Part shown: one piece after another, positions 26,044-33,893 of the stretch | Layout: each line of letters opens with the position of its first letter | Position numbering within the stretch: the first letter of the stretch is position 1 | Source: Winogradskyella wandonensis | GTDB lineage: Bacteria; Bacteroidota; Bacteroidia; Flavobacteriales; Flavobacteriaceae | Direction: 5' to 3' | NCBI RefSeq assembly: GCF_004346845.1 | Contig: NZ_SMGI01000001.1 | Location: 653,116-717,115 of the forward strand | Length of the DNA stretch: 64,000 bases | Made by a program: the position numbers and the translations under genes | Notes under the pieces: model-generated | What the model was told of the DNA's origin: nothing | Databases searched by the model: none | What the model saw: only the letters and a program-made list of their open reading frames with translations

Positions 26044-26062
26044 CGTTTCAAATTTTGAAACG
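26044..26062. promoter_or_regulatory. Palindrome upstream of gcvT
   Basis: CGTTTCAAATTTTGAAACG is a perfect 9+1+9 palindrome, 7 to 25 bases before the gcvT start codon. It could be an operator or a leader hairpin. The inner 13 bases recur at 30158-30170 upstream of doxX. Confidence 0.45.
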
Positions 26063-26176
26063 CTAAATTAAGGATTTTTTGGACGAATGTATGGCCTGTA
26101 AAATAGATTTATTTTTTGTAAATCCTGCTAATTTTTAATTTAAAAAAGAAAAATGTCTAAGATTCAAATTTTATAT

Positions 26177-26731
26177 TCATTGTTTTATTTTTTCCCAATA
26201 ATTATAAAGACTTGTTTTATGAATCTTATATGCCTCTGGCATAGTCTTGGTCGGTGAAAGAGTAAATGAAATATCACTATCAAAATACCAGAAATTTTCT
26301 TTTAAACTTCCTTTTTCTGTGCTAATATTCCAAGAGTCAATATTAATAAGTGCGTACTCATTGCTATCGGATACATAATCAATAGCATAGTCTTCGAGTT
26401 GTTTTTGATGATTATACTTTAATTGAATTTTAGCATTAAGTTGATTATTATTTTTATCGCTTATTAATTCAATAGTTTTAAATTCATAATCTTTAAACTC
26501 ATCACGCCAAGATGGCACTTCATCTTTTGGACGACCAATTTTAAGTAATTGATTATAAATATTAATACTGTCTTCAGCACTTCGACTTAAGGCGAATAAG
26601 TTCTCCTGTGTAATTGAAATTATGCGTTGCTTTGTGTCAATATTTACGGTTGTAGTTACTGAAAAAATACTGCTATTTTCTATTCCGAAAAATGTACCTA
26701 TTGCAAAGAATATAATTTTTATTTCTCTCAT
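26177..26731 (-). CDS. Uncharacterised secreted or anchored protein
   Basis: The 184-residue protein starts with a short hydrophobic segment (IKIIFFAIGTFFGIENSS) that may be a signal or anchor. The rest is polar and mixed alpha/beta, with many Asn, Asp, Glu and Lys. I recognise no family. It is the last gene of the five-gene LytS/LytTR group, 10 bases after the helical protein gene, and is probably an output or accessory of that system. The start codon is uncertain because the hydrophobic region is short. No terminator is obvious after it. Confidence 0.6.
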   Translation of the reverse strand: MREIKIIFFAIGTFFGIENSSIFSVTTTVNIDTKQRIISITQENLFALSRSAEDSINIYNQLLKIGRPKDEVPSWRDEFKDYEFKTIELISDKNNNQLNAKIQLKYNHQKQLEDYAIDYVSDSNEYALINIDSWNISTEKGSLKENFWYFDSDISFTLSPTKTMPEAYKIHKTSLYNYWEKIKQ

Positions 26732-26741
26732 TTTTTTAACC

Positions 26742-27221
26742 CTAGTTAATTCGTAATTGGTTTAATGATACTTGATAATCATACTGCAAATCTTCATGAA
26801 ATGTCGAAATCTTTTTCTCAACAGCGTTGATTTGCCGTTGGTACAAATTATCAAGGGTTCGGTTACGATGAATGTTAGGTTTTAACCGATTAAGACGTTC
26901 GCAAAAGTAGAGTAGAAGTTCAACTTCCGTCGTTTTGGTAAGGCTGTAACGACTAAAGGTTTTTATCTGGCGCAGAATTTTTCGGATGGTTTTTTTCATG
27001 TAGAAATAACTGTCCGTATTCATACTTTCAAATTGCGCGTCTAGGGTTTCTTTAATACTCTCTATATAACCTTCTTCATCGTGAGCCTGAAAGAGTAAAT
27101 AGGTAAGCAGTTCCTTGTTTTCTTTCTTAAATCGCCCTAGTCGTAAGCATAATTGTAATAATTCTTCTTTAGGAAGATGTTGTAATTCCTTTTTTATGGT
27201 AACTATAGACTCAGCCTTCAT
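26742..27221 (-). CDS. Uncharacterised helical protein
   Basis: The 159-residue cytoplasmic protein has no membrane segment. Nearly all of it is predicted helix, with basic and hydrophobic heptads such as MKKTIRKILRQIKTFSRYSL and LLLYFCERLNRLKP. There is no recognisable catalytic or DNA-binding motif. It starts one base after the stop of the response regulator, which implies coupled translation and perhaps a regulatory or scaffolding role with it. I do not recognise the family. Confidence 0.65.
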   Translation of the reverse strand: MKAESIVTIKKELQHLPKEELLQLCLRLGRFKKENKELLTYLLFQAHDEEGYIESIKETLDAQFESMNTDSYFYMKKTIRKILRQIKTFSRYSLTKTTEVELLLYFCERLNRLKPNIHRNRTLDNLYQRQINAVEKKISTFHEDLQYDYQVSLNQLRIN

Positions 27222-27222
27222 A

Positions 27223-27912
27223 TTACAAATCTAAGGCTTTTAAAACTTTTGATTTGTAGGTTTGTCCTATAGGAATTTTATGTCCAGAAATCTGAATTTG
27301 ATTTCCCGAAAGTTGCTCCATTTTATTCAAATTAATACTAAACGATTTGTGAACTCTGATGAAATGAGTTGGTAATTGCTCAATAAAACCAGAAAATGTA
27401 CTGTGCGTTACTATCGTTTTGTCTGCCAAATGCACTTTTACATAATCTCCAAAGGCTTCAATAACAGCAATGTCTGAAAAGAAGACTTTATGCAGTGCTT
27501 TATTTTCTTTTAGAATCAAGAAATCTTGTTTTGGCTGAAGTGCTTTTTCATTCAGAACTTTATTAATCGCCGTTAAAAATCGTTCGTAAGCAATTGGTTT
27601 TAAAAGATAGTCGGTAGCATTGACCTCAAAACCCTCTACAGCATATTGCGGATAAGCGGTTGTGAAAATTACAGCTGGCGGATGCTGTAAACTTTTATAA
27701 AAATCCAATCCAGTTTGTTTTGGCATATTAATATCTAAAAATAACAAGTCCACTGCCGAATTGAGTTGTAGATATTTAAAGGCTTCCGCAGCATTACTGC
27801 AAGTTTGTTTAAGCTCTAAAACTTCGGTTTCTGAAACAAAATGCTGCAACACTTTTTGAGACGATAATTCGTCATCAACAATAATACAGGTTATGCGGTT
27901 TTGGTTATTCAT
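27223..27912 (-). CDS. LytTR-family response regulator
   Basis: The 229-residue protein has a receiver domain (acidic pocket in IIVDDELSSQ, phosphoacceptor Asp in LLFLDINMP, Lys in DYLLKPIAYERF). A C-terminal LytTR DNA-binding domain (about residues 130-229, with IEAFGDYVKVHLADKTIVTH and FIRVHKSFSIN) completes it. LytTR regulators bind imperfect direct repeats. It overlaps the histidine kinase gene by 8 bases, so the two form a cognate LytS/LytR-type pair. Likely targets include its own operon. Confidence 0.93.
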   Translation of the reverse strand: MNNQNRITCIIVDDELSSQKVLQHFVSETEVLELKQTCSNAAEAFKYLQLNSAVDLLFLDINMPKQTGLDFYKSLQHPPAVIFTTAYPQYAVEGFEVNATDYLLKPIAYERFLTAINKVLNEKALQPKQDFLILKENKALHKVFFSDIAVIEAFGDYVKVHLADKTIVTHSTFSGFIEQLPTHFIRVHKSFSINLNKMEQLSGNQIQISGHKIPIGQTYKSKVLKALDL

Positions 27913-28966
27913 TCTTTAGATTCAGAGTGACTATAAAGGTTTGCGCTGTGTTTTCGATATTAAGATTATGCCTATTTGGATAGACCAAATTTAGATTATT
28001 CTTCAAATTTTCTAAGCCCACGCCAGAATAGTTGTCGTCTATACTCTGTTGATTATTTCCATTTGAATTTTCGATTCTAAACATAAAATCATCACTTTTT
28101 TGAATAAACTCTATCTTAATTTTGTCTAAGGTATTATCTTCAGAAAATCCGTATTTATACGCGTTTTCTAAAAGTGGTAACAAAAGCATAGGATATATTT
28201 TGAAGGTCTCATCTTCGATATCTACAATGACATCAACCGTATTTTCTGAGTGTCCACGATATTTTTGAAACGAAATATAGTTGTGCAGTAATTCTAATTC
28301 GTCTTTAAGTGAAACACGCTCTGTGTCCGAATCGTAAATAATGTAACGTAGAATGTCCGAAAGTTCTACAATAGCAGTTTTTATATTCTCCTTTTTTTCT
28401 AATGCCATGGCGTAAATAACATTTAGTGAATTGAATAAAAAATGCGGATTTATCTGAGCTCGTAAGGCTGATAATTGTGTTTGTATTTGCTGATTTTGAA
28501 GTTTTAATAGCTTGTTCTCATTGGTGTTGTAATACAACCAGTCTTCAGCCAATTTAAGGAGCGTTGTTGCAATTAAAACAATGCCATAGGTTAAGTAAAT
28601 ATTGGTTTTAGACAAATAGGAGATAAAGAAATATTTAGAAAATAAAATATCTAGAATTGAATTAAAAAACTGTGCGTTTAGAAATGAAAACACACCAAAA
28701 TTCAGAATAAAAAGGAGGATATATATGGCATAGCGTTCTTGTTTTAAAAACTTGGGTATTAGTATGTAAAAGTTGATGGAAACAGGAACTATTACCACGA
28801 CTAAAAAGCCTAATGTGTATATATAATCTGCAGTAATTGGAGTTTTTCCTTTTGAAAAAATAAAGAGTAAAATAAGAAATGCCAAAAACCACAGAATGCC
28901 ATTAAATAATAGCGGTCTGTGGTAATTGCTGCGTTGTAATATGGTTTTAATATTAAGGCTTTGCAT
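27905..28966 (-). CDS. LytS-like membrane sensor histidine kinase
   Basis: The 353-residue kinase has four predicted membrane segments in the first 150 residues, then a coiled helix and the His_kinase (LytS-type) domain with the phosphoacceptor in INPHFLFNSLNVIYAMALE. The ATPase region is short, with LLLPLLENAYKYGFSED (N-box) and NSNGNNQQSIDDNYSGVGLENL (G-box). No extracellular sensor domain is visible, so the signal may be sensed in the membrane. It overlaps the response-regulator gene by 8 bases and the upstream lipoprotein gene by 14. Confidence 0.93.
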   Translation of the reverse strand: MQSLNIKTILQRSNYHRPLLFNGILWFLAFLILLFIFSKGKTPITADYIYTLGFLVVVIVPVSINFYILIPKFLKQERYAIYILLFILNFGVFSFLNAQFFNSILDILFSKYFFISYLSKTNIYLTYGIVLIATTLLKLAEDWLYYNTNENKLLKLQNQQIQTQLSALRAQINPHFLFNSLNVIYAMALEKKENIKTAIVELSDILRYIIYDSDTERVSLKDELELLHNYISFQKYRGHSENTVDVIVDIEDETFKIYPMLLLPLLENAYKYGFSEDNTLDKIKIEFIQKSDDFMFRIENSNGNNQQSIDDNYSGVGLENLKNNLNLVYPNRHNLNIENTAQTFIVTLNLKNE

Positions 28967-29609
28967 TGTTTGGCTTTAATCTTCTAATATCATCATTATC
29001 CCATTTATCTTCAAAATCTGAGACCATAAATTTCTTTAGAAAATTATGCAGTTCATCACTTGAGGCAGTTAAGACCAAATCTTCGTCGATACCAGTTCTT
29101 TCGTGCTTAATGCGTAATCGTTTTTCAGTTATCAGTTTATTGACTGCCTTTTCTGATAACCATTTTAAAGTAAAGCCTTCATTTGTGATATCTACAAAAG
29201 CGGTAGAATGGGTTTTTAATAGGTGCTGCGCAACTAATTTATTTAAATCATCACTATCGTATTCAAAAGGTGTAAGGTCTATAAAAAGGTGTTTATTTAC
29301 CATAAAGGGCATGGCGATAAACGAGGCTTCAGTATCTTTCTTTTTATACTTAATGTAATACCCATCTTTAAAGCGTTCAAAAGCCTCTTTCGATTCTTTA
29401 GATAACGTTGTATTTGGGTCTGTTTCTTTTTCCCATTCGTCTTTAAACGAGCGAATATCCCATTGTCCGTTTTTATTATCTGTCCAATTGCCTACAAGCT
29501 TTCCAGAATAATTTATGCTTGATTTTGTATAAAACGGCTGAATAGATTTTACAATACAAGAGCTAAATAGCAAAACACATAAACTCACTAATACTAATCT
29601 CGTTTTCAT
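28953..29609 (-). CDS. Uncharacterised lipoprotein ahead of a sensor kinase
   Basis: The 218-residue protein has a lipoprotein signal: MKTRLVLVSLCVLLFSSCIVKSIQPFYT, with the lipobox Cys near residue 18. The mature part contains WTDNKNGQWDIRSFKDEW and YIKYKKKDTEASFIAMPF, which suggest a mixed beta domain. I recognise no family. The gene is first in the five-gene group and overlaps the kinase gene by 14 bases, so it is a good candidate for the envelope stress or ligand input of that kinase. That role is inference. A strong palindrome lies 45 bases upstream. Confidence 0.75.
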   Translation of the reverse strand: MKTRLVLVSLCVLLFSSCIVKSIQPFYTKSSINYSGKLVGNWTDNKNGQWDIRSFKDEWEKETDPNTTLSKESKEAFERFKDGYYIKYKKKDTEASFIAMPFMVNKHLFIDLTPFEYDSDDLNKLVAQHLLKTHSTAFVDITNEGFTLKWLSEKAVNKLITEKRLRIKHERTGIDEDLVLTASSDELHNFLKKFMVSDFEDKWDNDDIRRLKPNNAKP

Positions 29610-29653
29610 AATTTTTGATTTTAAAAGTTTCAGCTAAACTCTTATAAAAGACA

Positions 29654-29693
29654 ATGAGTTGCAACGTTTTTCGACAAACACGTTGCAACTCAT
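29654..29693. promoter_or_regulatory. Perfect 14-bp inverted repeat upstream of lipoprotein-kinase operon
   Basis: ATGAGTTGCAACGT (29654-29667) and ACGTTGCAACTCAT (29680-29693) are perfect inverses with a 12-base spacer. It lies between the doxX stop and the lipoprotein start. The spacing and the lack of a clean T tract make an operator as likely as a terminator. Confidence 0.6.
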
Positions 29694-29718
29694 GTCAAAC
29701 ACTTTGAAATTATAAGTT

Positions 29719-30102
29719 CTAGCGTCCCTTTCTTCCGTCTATAGAGAATTTTCCTGGACCAGCCAAAAAGATAATCACAAAAGCAATTAAATATAATAAT
29801 GCCATTTCTTTACGTGCTAATGGGTCGCTACCGTGAACAATAAATGCTGCGACGGCCATTGTAATAGCCGCCGGAATTGCAGCAAACTTAGTTTTTATGC
29901 CAAAAATAATTAGTACTGGTGCTAATACTTCGCCAACAAGACAAAGGATTAACGATGCCGTTGCACCAATACCTAGTGGGTCTGCAAACTCTATTGGTCC
30001 GCTTAGTTTATCGAGTTTTGGAATACCATGATTTATTAGCATTAGTGCTGAGAATCCAACTCTATGGATAAATAACGCTAGGTCGTTGTAGTTTGTTTTC
30101 AA
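29719..30102 (-). CDS. DoxX family membrane protein
   Basis: The 127-residue protein has four predicted membrane helices, with the DoxX features RVGFSALMLINHGIPKLDKL, LCLVGEVLAPVLIIFG and ALLYLIAFVIIFLAGPGKFSIDGR. DoxX-like proteins are small quinol-oxidase-associated or redox-linked membrane proteins, with little firm function. The only in-frame start near the expected N-terminus is TTG at 30102. A second DoxX protein lies at 32006-32500. Confidence 0.88.
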   Translation of the reverse strand: MKTNYNDLALFIHRVGFSALMLINHGIPKLDKLSGPIEFADPLGIGATASLILCLVGEVLAPVLIIFGIKTKFAAIPAAITMAVAAFIVHGSDPLARKEMALLYLIAFVIIFLAGPGKFSIDGRKGR

Positions 30103-30157
30103 AATAATGGGTTTTATTAATTAGTTATCGTCTAAATATAGACAGAAATATTAAACC

Positions 30158-30170
30158 TTCAAATTTTGAA
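30158..30170. promoter_or_regulatory. Palindrome upstream of doxX, shared with gcvT
   Basis: TTCAAATTTTGAA is an inverted repeat identical to the inner 13 bases of the gcvT palindrome at 26044-26062. It lies 56 bases upstream of the doxX start. An AT-rich palindrome can arise by chance, so a common regulator is only a possibility. Confidence 0.3.
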
Positions 30171-30200
30171 GTTTTTAAAACATGTGTTCTACAATTACGT

Positions 30201-31094
30201 CTATTCAAATAGATTGACGACTTTACCTTCGTCTTCTGGCATAATAATCACTAATAGTTTTTTAAAGCCCAATGCGTTTTGTTTGTAAACTTTTGTGCCT
30301 ACCGACCATTTTTCTTTACGTTTAGAGTTGGGCATCATAGGGAAACCATAACAAAAATAACTACCGTCTGCTTTTGGTCCTTTAACGATAAATTGATTTC
30401 TGTTAGACGAATTGTTTTTTATTTTAAAAGATATCCACTTTATATCTTCTTTTTTCATCTTGTAATTTGAAGACGATTCTACCATGCCGCCAGACTTCGT
30501 TTTTATTTTATTGTCTTTTGGAAGTTGTGTATAAAGTAATTTTCCATCGTTTGAAACATCTGCCCATAAATATTTGGTTGGGTTGACTTTTATAGTCCCA
30601 GAATCCCAAAGGTTTAAGAAAACCTTTTCTGCCTCTATGTTTGATGCGTCTATTTGACCTATTTCTGTGCCCAAACGTAGCTCTTTTGTTTTTCCTTCTA
30701 TAATTACCTTGCCAATATTGGCATTAACTCTTAAAATAGCATTGTTTACATTGGTAATTATGGTTTTGTCGTGCGTATCGTGCACCACGCGCTTTAGGTT
30801 GGGCGCACCAATTTTGATGATAATCTTTTGAGTAGGTGCAATCCATTTTAGCTGACTAAAGTGAATGGTGCCATCTACAATTTCTGTATCAATATATTTA
30901 AATAGGTTAGAGTCTGCCGTGATTTCCAAGCTTTCGCTCGCGGAATTATCAATGGTAATATTGGCGTATAAATCTATTTTTATAGTTTCAACATTTTCAA
31001 ACGGAAATGCTCGTGTTTCTACATTTTTGTTTCCTTTTATTTGTGCTAGACCTGCAAATCCTACAAACATTAGCAATAAGCTTAACTTTTTCAT
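30201..31094 (-). CDS. Secreted DUF2807 (head GIN) domain protein
   Basis: The 297-residue protein has a signal peptide (MKKLSLLLMFVGFAGLAQ). A beta-helical repeat region follows, starting at RAFPFENVETIKIDLYANITI, with repeated beta turns such as LRVNANIGKVIIEGKTKELRLG. This matches the DUF2807/putative auto-transporter adhesin head GIN family, common in Bacteroidota envelopes. The last 90 residues (after about 205) are outside the usual domain and carry KGPKADGSYFCYGFPM. It follows the 127-residue lipoprotein gene by 8 bases. Confidence 0.8.
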   Translation of the reverse strand: MKKLSLLLMFVGFAGLAQIKGNKNVETRAFPFENVETIKIDLYANITIDNSASESLEITADSNLFKYIDTEIVDGTIHFSQLKWIAPTQKIIIKIGAPNLKRVVHDTHDKTIITNVNNAILRVNANIGKVIIEGKTKELRLGTEIGQIDASNIEAEKVFLNLWDSGTIKVNPTKYLWADVSNDGKLLYTQLPKDNKIKTKSGGMVESSSNYKMKKEDIKWISFKIKNNSSNRNQFIVKGPKADGSYFCYGFPMMPNSKRKEKWSVGTKVYKQNALGFKKLLVIIMPEDEGKVVNLFE

Positions 31095-31102
31095 ATTACG
31101 AA

Positions 31103-31486
31103 TTATTTTTTTGTGGTTTTTGCTTTAGGATTATTGATAGTTGCTTCATAAGTGAAGTTTTCAGGCTCATATTCAAATTTTATCGAACGGTTTGGCTGAT
31201 TTTGTAATTCGTATTCGTCATTATTTACAAATTTGAATTTGATATCGTATTGCGCCGCTTGAAATTCTACTTTAGCTTCATAAATACTGTCATTGTTTTC
31301 ATCTGTAAGCGGAACTAACGCTTTCCAAGCCGGACTTGTAAACTGACCTCTCACGCCTGGATTAGTAATATTATCTAAACCTCTCATATCTACTTTAAAT
31401 GTGATGGTTTTGAGATGTGTTTCTTGTACGCAACTTGTTATAAATAAGATTGCGATTAGAACTAAAAGTGATTTATAATTTTTCAT
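31103..31486 (-). CDS. Small lipoprotein with starch-binding-like (CBM20/SusE-type) domain
   Basis: The 127-residue lipoprotein has its lipobox Cys in LFITSCVQETH (near residue 19). The mature domain reads TFKVDMRGLDNITNPGVRGQFTSP followed by DENNDSIYEAKVEF and DIKFKFVNNDEYEL. This is the beta-sandwich pattern of CBM20/48-like or SusE-type carbohydrate-binding modules, so glycan or surface binding is possible. It lies between the 161-residue secreted protein gene (12 bases upstream) and the DUF2807 gene (8 bases downstream), suggesting one transcript. Confidence 0.7.
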   Translation of the reverse strand: MKNYKSLLVLIAILFITSCVQETHLKTITFKVDMRGLDNITNPGVRGQFTSPAWKALVPLTDENNDSIYEAKVEFQAAQYDIKFKFVNNDEYELQNQPNRSIKFEYEPENFTYEATINNPKAKTTKK

Positions 31487-31498
31487 AAGTTCTTTATT

Positions 31499-31984
31499 TT
31501 AAAGTTTAGTGTAACTGTAAGTGTTTCTTACAAATTTTTCATCACTGTCTAGATATGAGACTTCTTTTGTCACAGTATATGTTGAATCCGTTAAAGTATG
31601 CGTGATAAACATATCGGCCTTTTTACCATTATCTCTACTTTGGTAGGTGGTCACTAGAGTTTTTGTTCCGTTTTCTTCTTTAAAACTTAGCACTTTCTCA
31701 TTGCCAAAATAGGTGCCGTTTTTTTTGATTTTCACAGAGCCTTTGTGGTTTTTGCTTGGCTCGTAAGTGTATTGTACGTTGGAGATTAACTTGTCACCTT
31801 CAATCTTAAACTGCATAGTAGCATCTACAGTTTCTTGTTTGCCAGATTGGTAGTCTTTGTAAGTTAAAGTGCCTTCCCAACTGGTATTGTTCATACTTTC
31901 AAAATCTGAAAGTGAAATGGTGTCTTGTGCGTTAATAGTTATTACTGTGAACAGTAAAGCGAATGTTGTTAATAGAGTTTTCAT
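31499..31984 (-). CDS. Uncharacterised secreted protein
   Basis: The 161-residue protein has a signal peptide (MKTLLTTFALLFTVITINAQ). The mature part is strand-rich with SWEGTLTYKDYQSGKQETVDATMQF and ISNVQYTYEPS, reminiscent of lipocalin-like or DUF1579-like small beta-barrels. I would not assign a family. It lies 21 bases after the DoxX gene at 32006 and 12 bases before the small lipoprotein gene, so it belongs to the same envelope-protein cluster. Confidence 0.65.
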   Translation of the reverse strand: MKTLLTTFALLFTVITINAQDTISLSDFESMNNTSWEGTLTYKDYQSGKQETVDATMQFKIEGDKLISNVQYTYEPSKNHKGSVKIKKNGTYFGNEKVLSFKEENGTKTLVTTYQSRDNGKKADMFITHTLTDSTYTVTKEVSYLDSDEKFVRNTYSYTKL

Positions 31985-32005
31985 ACTATGTTGTTTTTTA
32001 AATGA

Positions 32006-32500
32006 TTATTTTAATTTTTTACTGATAAGAAAGTCAAGTCCAAAGCGTCCTGAACCCAATGTTAAGTTGTAAATAGCAACCCATAAAAAGCCCATTGCAG
32101 GTAGCATATTCCAAGCAGGTCCATTCCATTTTTGTAGAAAAATAGCAACGAGCATGGTACACATAATTAAGAAAGAAGAGATACGCGTGCCAATACCCAA
32201 AGCCAATAGAATTCCGCCTACAGCTTCGCTAAAAGCGCCCATCCAAGCAAAAAAGATGGGGAACATAGCAAATATGCCGCCGTAAGCTTTAACATCTTCT
32301 GGGAACCAGGCAGCAACTTCGAATAAGTTGAGATTTTGACTATCTGGCGTCCATGGCACACCAAATTTATCGGCACCAAAACCAATAGAGAGTCCAATTC
32401 CGCATCCAAATCTGATGATAAAGAAGACTAAATCTGAAAACCAGTTTTTCTGAACAGTAGGTTTAATTAAAAATTTGAGGAGAGATTTTAAGCGTGTCAT
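32006..32500 (-). CDS. DoxX family membrane protein
   Basis: The 164-residue membrane protein has about four helices. DoxX features are FIIRFGCGIGLSIGFGADKFGVPW, MGAFSEAVGGILLALGIGTRIS and MLPAMGFLWVAIYNLTLGSGRFGLDFL. Longer DoxX members like this one are often next to regulators and redox genes. It is the first gene after the AraC-type regulator (119 bases downstream of that gene's stop) and the likely head of the 32500-30201 cluster. Confidence 0.88.
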   Translation of the reverse strand: MTRLKSLLKFLIKPTVQKNWFSDLVFFIIRFGCGIGLSIGFGADKFGVPWTPDSQNLNLFEVAAWFPEDVKAYGGIFAMFPIFFAWMGAFSEAVGGILLALGIGTRISSFLIMCTMLVAIFLQKWNGPAWNMLPAMGFLWVAIYNLTLGSGRFGLDFLISKKLK

Positions 32501-32619
32501 CGTATTTGTGTTTTAAAGCTGACATACATCAGCGAGATTGATGACACAAATTTGCGACACAAACGCTCCGTGAACGACTTAAAGCGTACTAGAACGTCCT
32601 AAATACGATTTGAGACGTC
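32501..32619 (-). promoter_or_regulatory. Control region between AraC-type regulator and DoxX gene
   Basis: The stretch holds a pair of direct repeats, GACACAAA, at about 32543 and 32556 on the plus strand. It also has several near-palindromic pieces around 32570-32610 (CGTACTAGAACGTCC). These could be sites for the regulator encoded just upstream. No clear -7 element was found, so the call is tentative. Confidence 0.3.
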
Positions 32620-33792
32620 TTATTTTAGTTGTGTTTTTAAATATTCGGTAGGAGAGAAGCTCGTTAGCTTTTTAAATACTCTATTGAAAGTAGCCTTGCT
32701 ATTAAAACCACATTCTTGGGCAATACCAAGTAAGGATAATTGTTGTTGTTTATTTTCTTTCAGCATAGTTTTAAACGCTTCAACACGGTAGCCATTTACA
32801 AAATCGTTGAAGTTTTTGTTGTAGCCCGAATTTATAGTTTCGGAAAGTTGTCCTCTAGTCATGTTCGCCATTTTGGCTAAGTCTGATAAATTAAGCTCAG
32901 GATTTAAATAGGCTTTTTGTTCTACCATTAAATGATTCACCGTAGCAATATCGTCTTCAGAAACAGATTTATGCTCTATGTTATCTCTTTCTTCTGGAAT
33001 TCCAATAGTCTTTGGAGAGAAGCTAAAGTCTAATTTATTCAGTTTTGTGGTGTCTGTAAAGTAACCTTTAATACCAACAAATAAGGTCACCAAAGCAGCC
33101 AATAAGTTGAGCCACCAACGTTCTTGATATCCCAATTCCATAAAACGAGAACCGATAATATCTTGAACGGTACCGTAAAGAAATAGCGTGCTAAAGAGTA
33201 TTAAGAAAGTTAAAATCCAATTAAGTTCTAGCTTATACGTATTTGAAAAATACTGCATAATCTTTTTACGGTAGCTATAAAATAGTTGAAACGTAAATGC
33301 TAAATACAGCAACATAAACGGAGGTTCTATGTAAGACATGATGCTTAAAATGTATTCCTCATCTAAGGAGATTTTAAGCACACCATTCTGCGTACCACTA
33401 AATCCAGGTTGCAGCGCATCATAAGTGTAAATTGAAAATCGGTAGACTACGAAAGCTATTGCCAAAGCAAAATGCCACCAATAGCTTTTTTTGAATTTAA
33501 AATTTGAAGTCGTAACAGACTTGACATACAAGTAAATCAATGGCGCTAATGCAATGCCAATATTTATAAGAAAGTAATTGATTTTTGTAGTTCTAAAAGC
33601 ATCATACCATCCCATAAATCCTAGAGTATAACAAGTCTGAGAGTATGAGGTAAGTAATAGAATGCATCCTAAAAATAAATCTGAAAGGTTACGCTTTTTA
33701 AAATACCTACCGAATAGAAGACACACAAAAACAAGGCCTTGCAAAGCCAAAATTAAAAGCGGTAAACTCCAACGGTTAAAATCTGGAAACAT
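32620..33792 (-). CDS. AraC-family regulator with membrane sensor domain
   Basis: The 390-residue protein has an N-terminal membrane part of about seven or eight hydrophobic segments (residues 10-245) and a C-terminal AraC-type helix-turn-helix pair. The latter covers about residues 285-390, with LSDLAKMANMTRGQLSETI and LLGIAQECGFNSKATFNRVFKKLTSFSPTEYL. This layout is common in Flavobacteriia, where such proteins presumably sense a ligand at the membrane and regulate transcription directly. Its likely targets are the DoxX/lipoprotein cluster immediately downstream. Confidence 0.92.
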   Translation of the reverse strand: MFPDFNRWSLPLLILALQGLVFVCLLFGRYFKKRNLSDLFLGCILLLTSYSQTCYTLGFMGWYDAFRTTKINYFLINIGIALAPLIYLYVKSVTTSNFKFKKSYWWHFALAIAFVVYRFSIYTYDALQPGFSGTQNGVLKISLDEEYILSIMSYIEPPFMLLYLAFTFQLFYSYRKKIMQYFSNTYKLELNWILTFLILFSTLFLYGTVQDIIGSRFMELGYQERWWLNLLAALVTLFVGIKGYFTDTTKLNKLDFSFSPKTIGIPEERDNIEHKSVSEDDIATVNHLMVEQKAYLNPELNLSDLAKMANMTRGQLSETINSGYNKNFNDFVNGYRVEAFKTMLKENKQQQLSLLGIAQECGFNSKATFNRVFKKLTSFSPTEYLKTQLK

Positions 33793-33893
33793 TCTGTGCT
33801 TGATTTAAAACCTAAATGTATCTATTTTACGAGAGAATTGAAAAATGAATACGGCTCAAATTGTTTCAAAGGCAAACTACAGGAAAAATTCCA

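Noticed and set aside
25900-26177. Glycine riboswitch upstream of gcvT
   Set aside because: No tandem aptamer core or conserved GGAGAG-type elements are seen; only a palindrome and AT-rich sequence.
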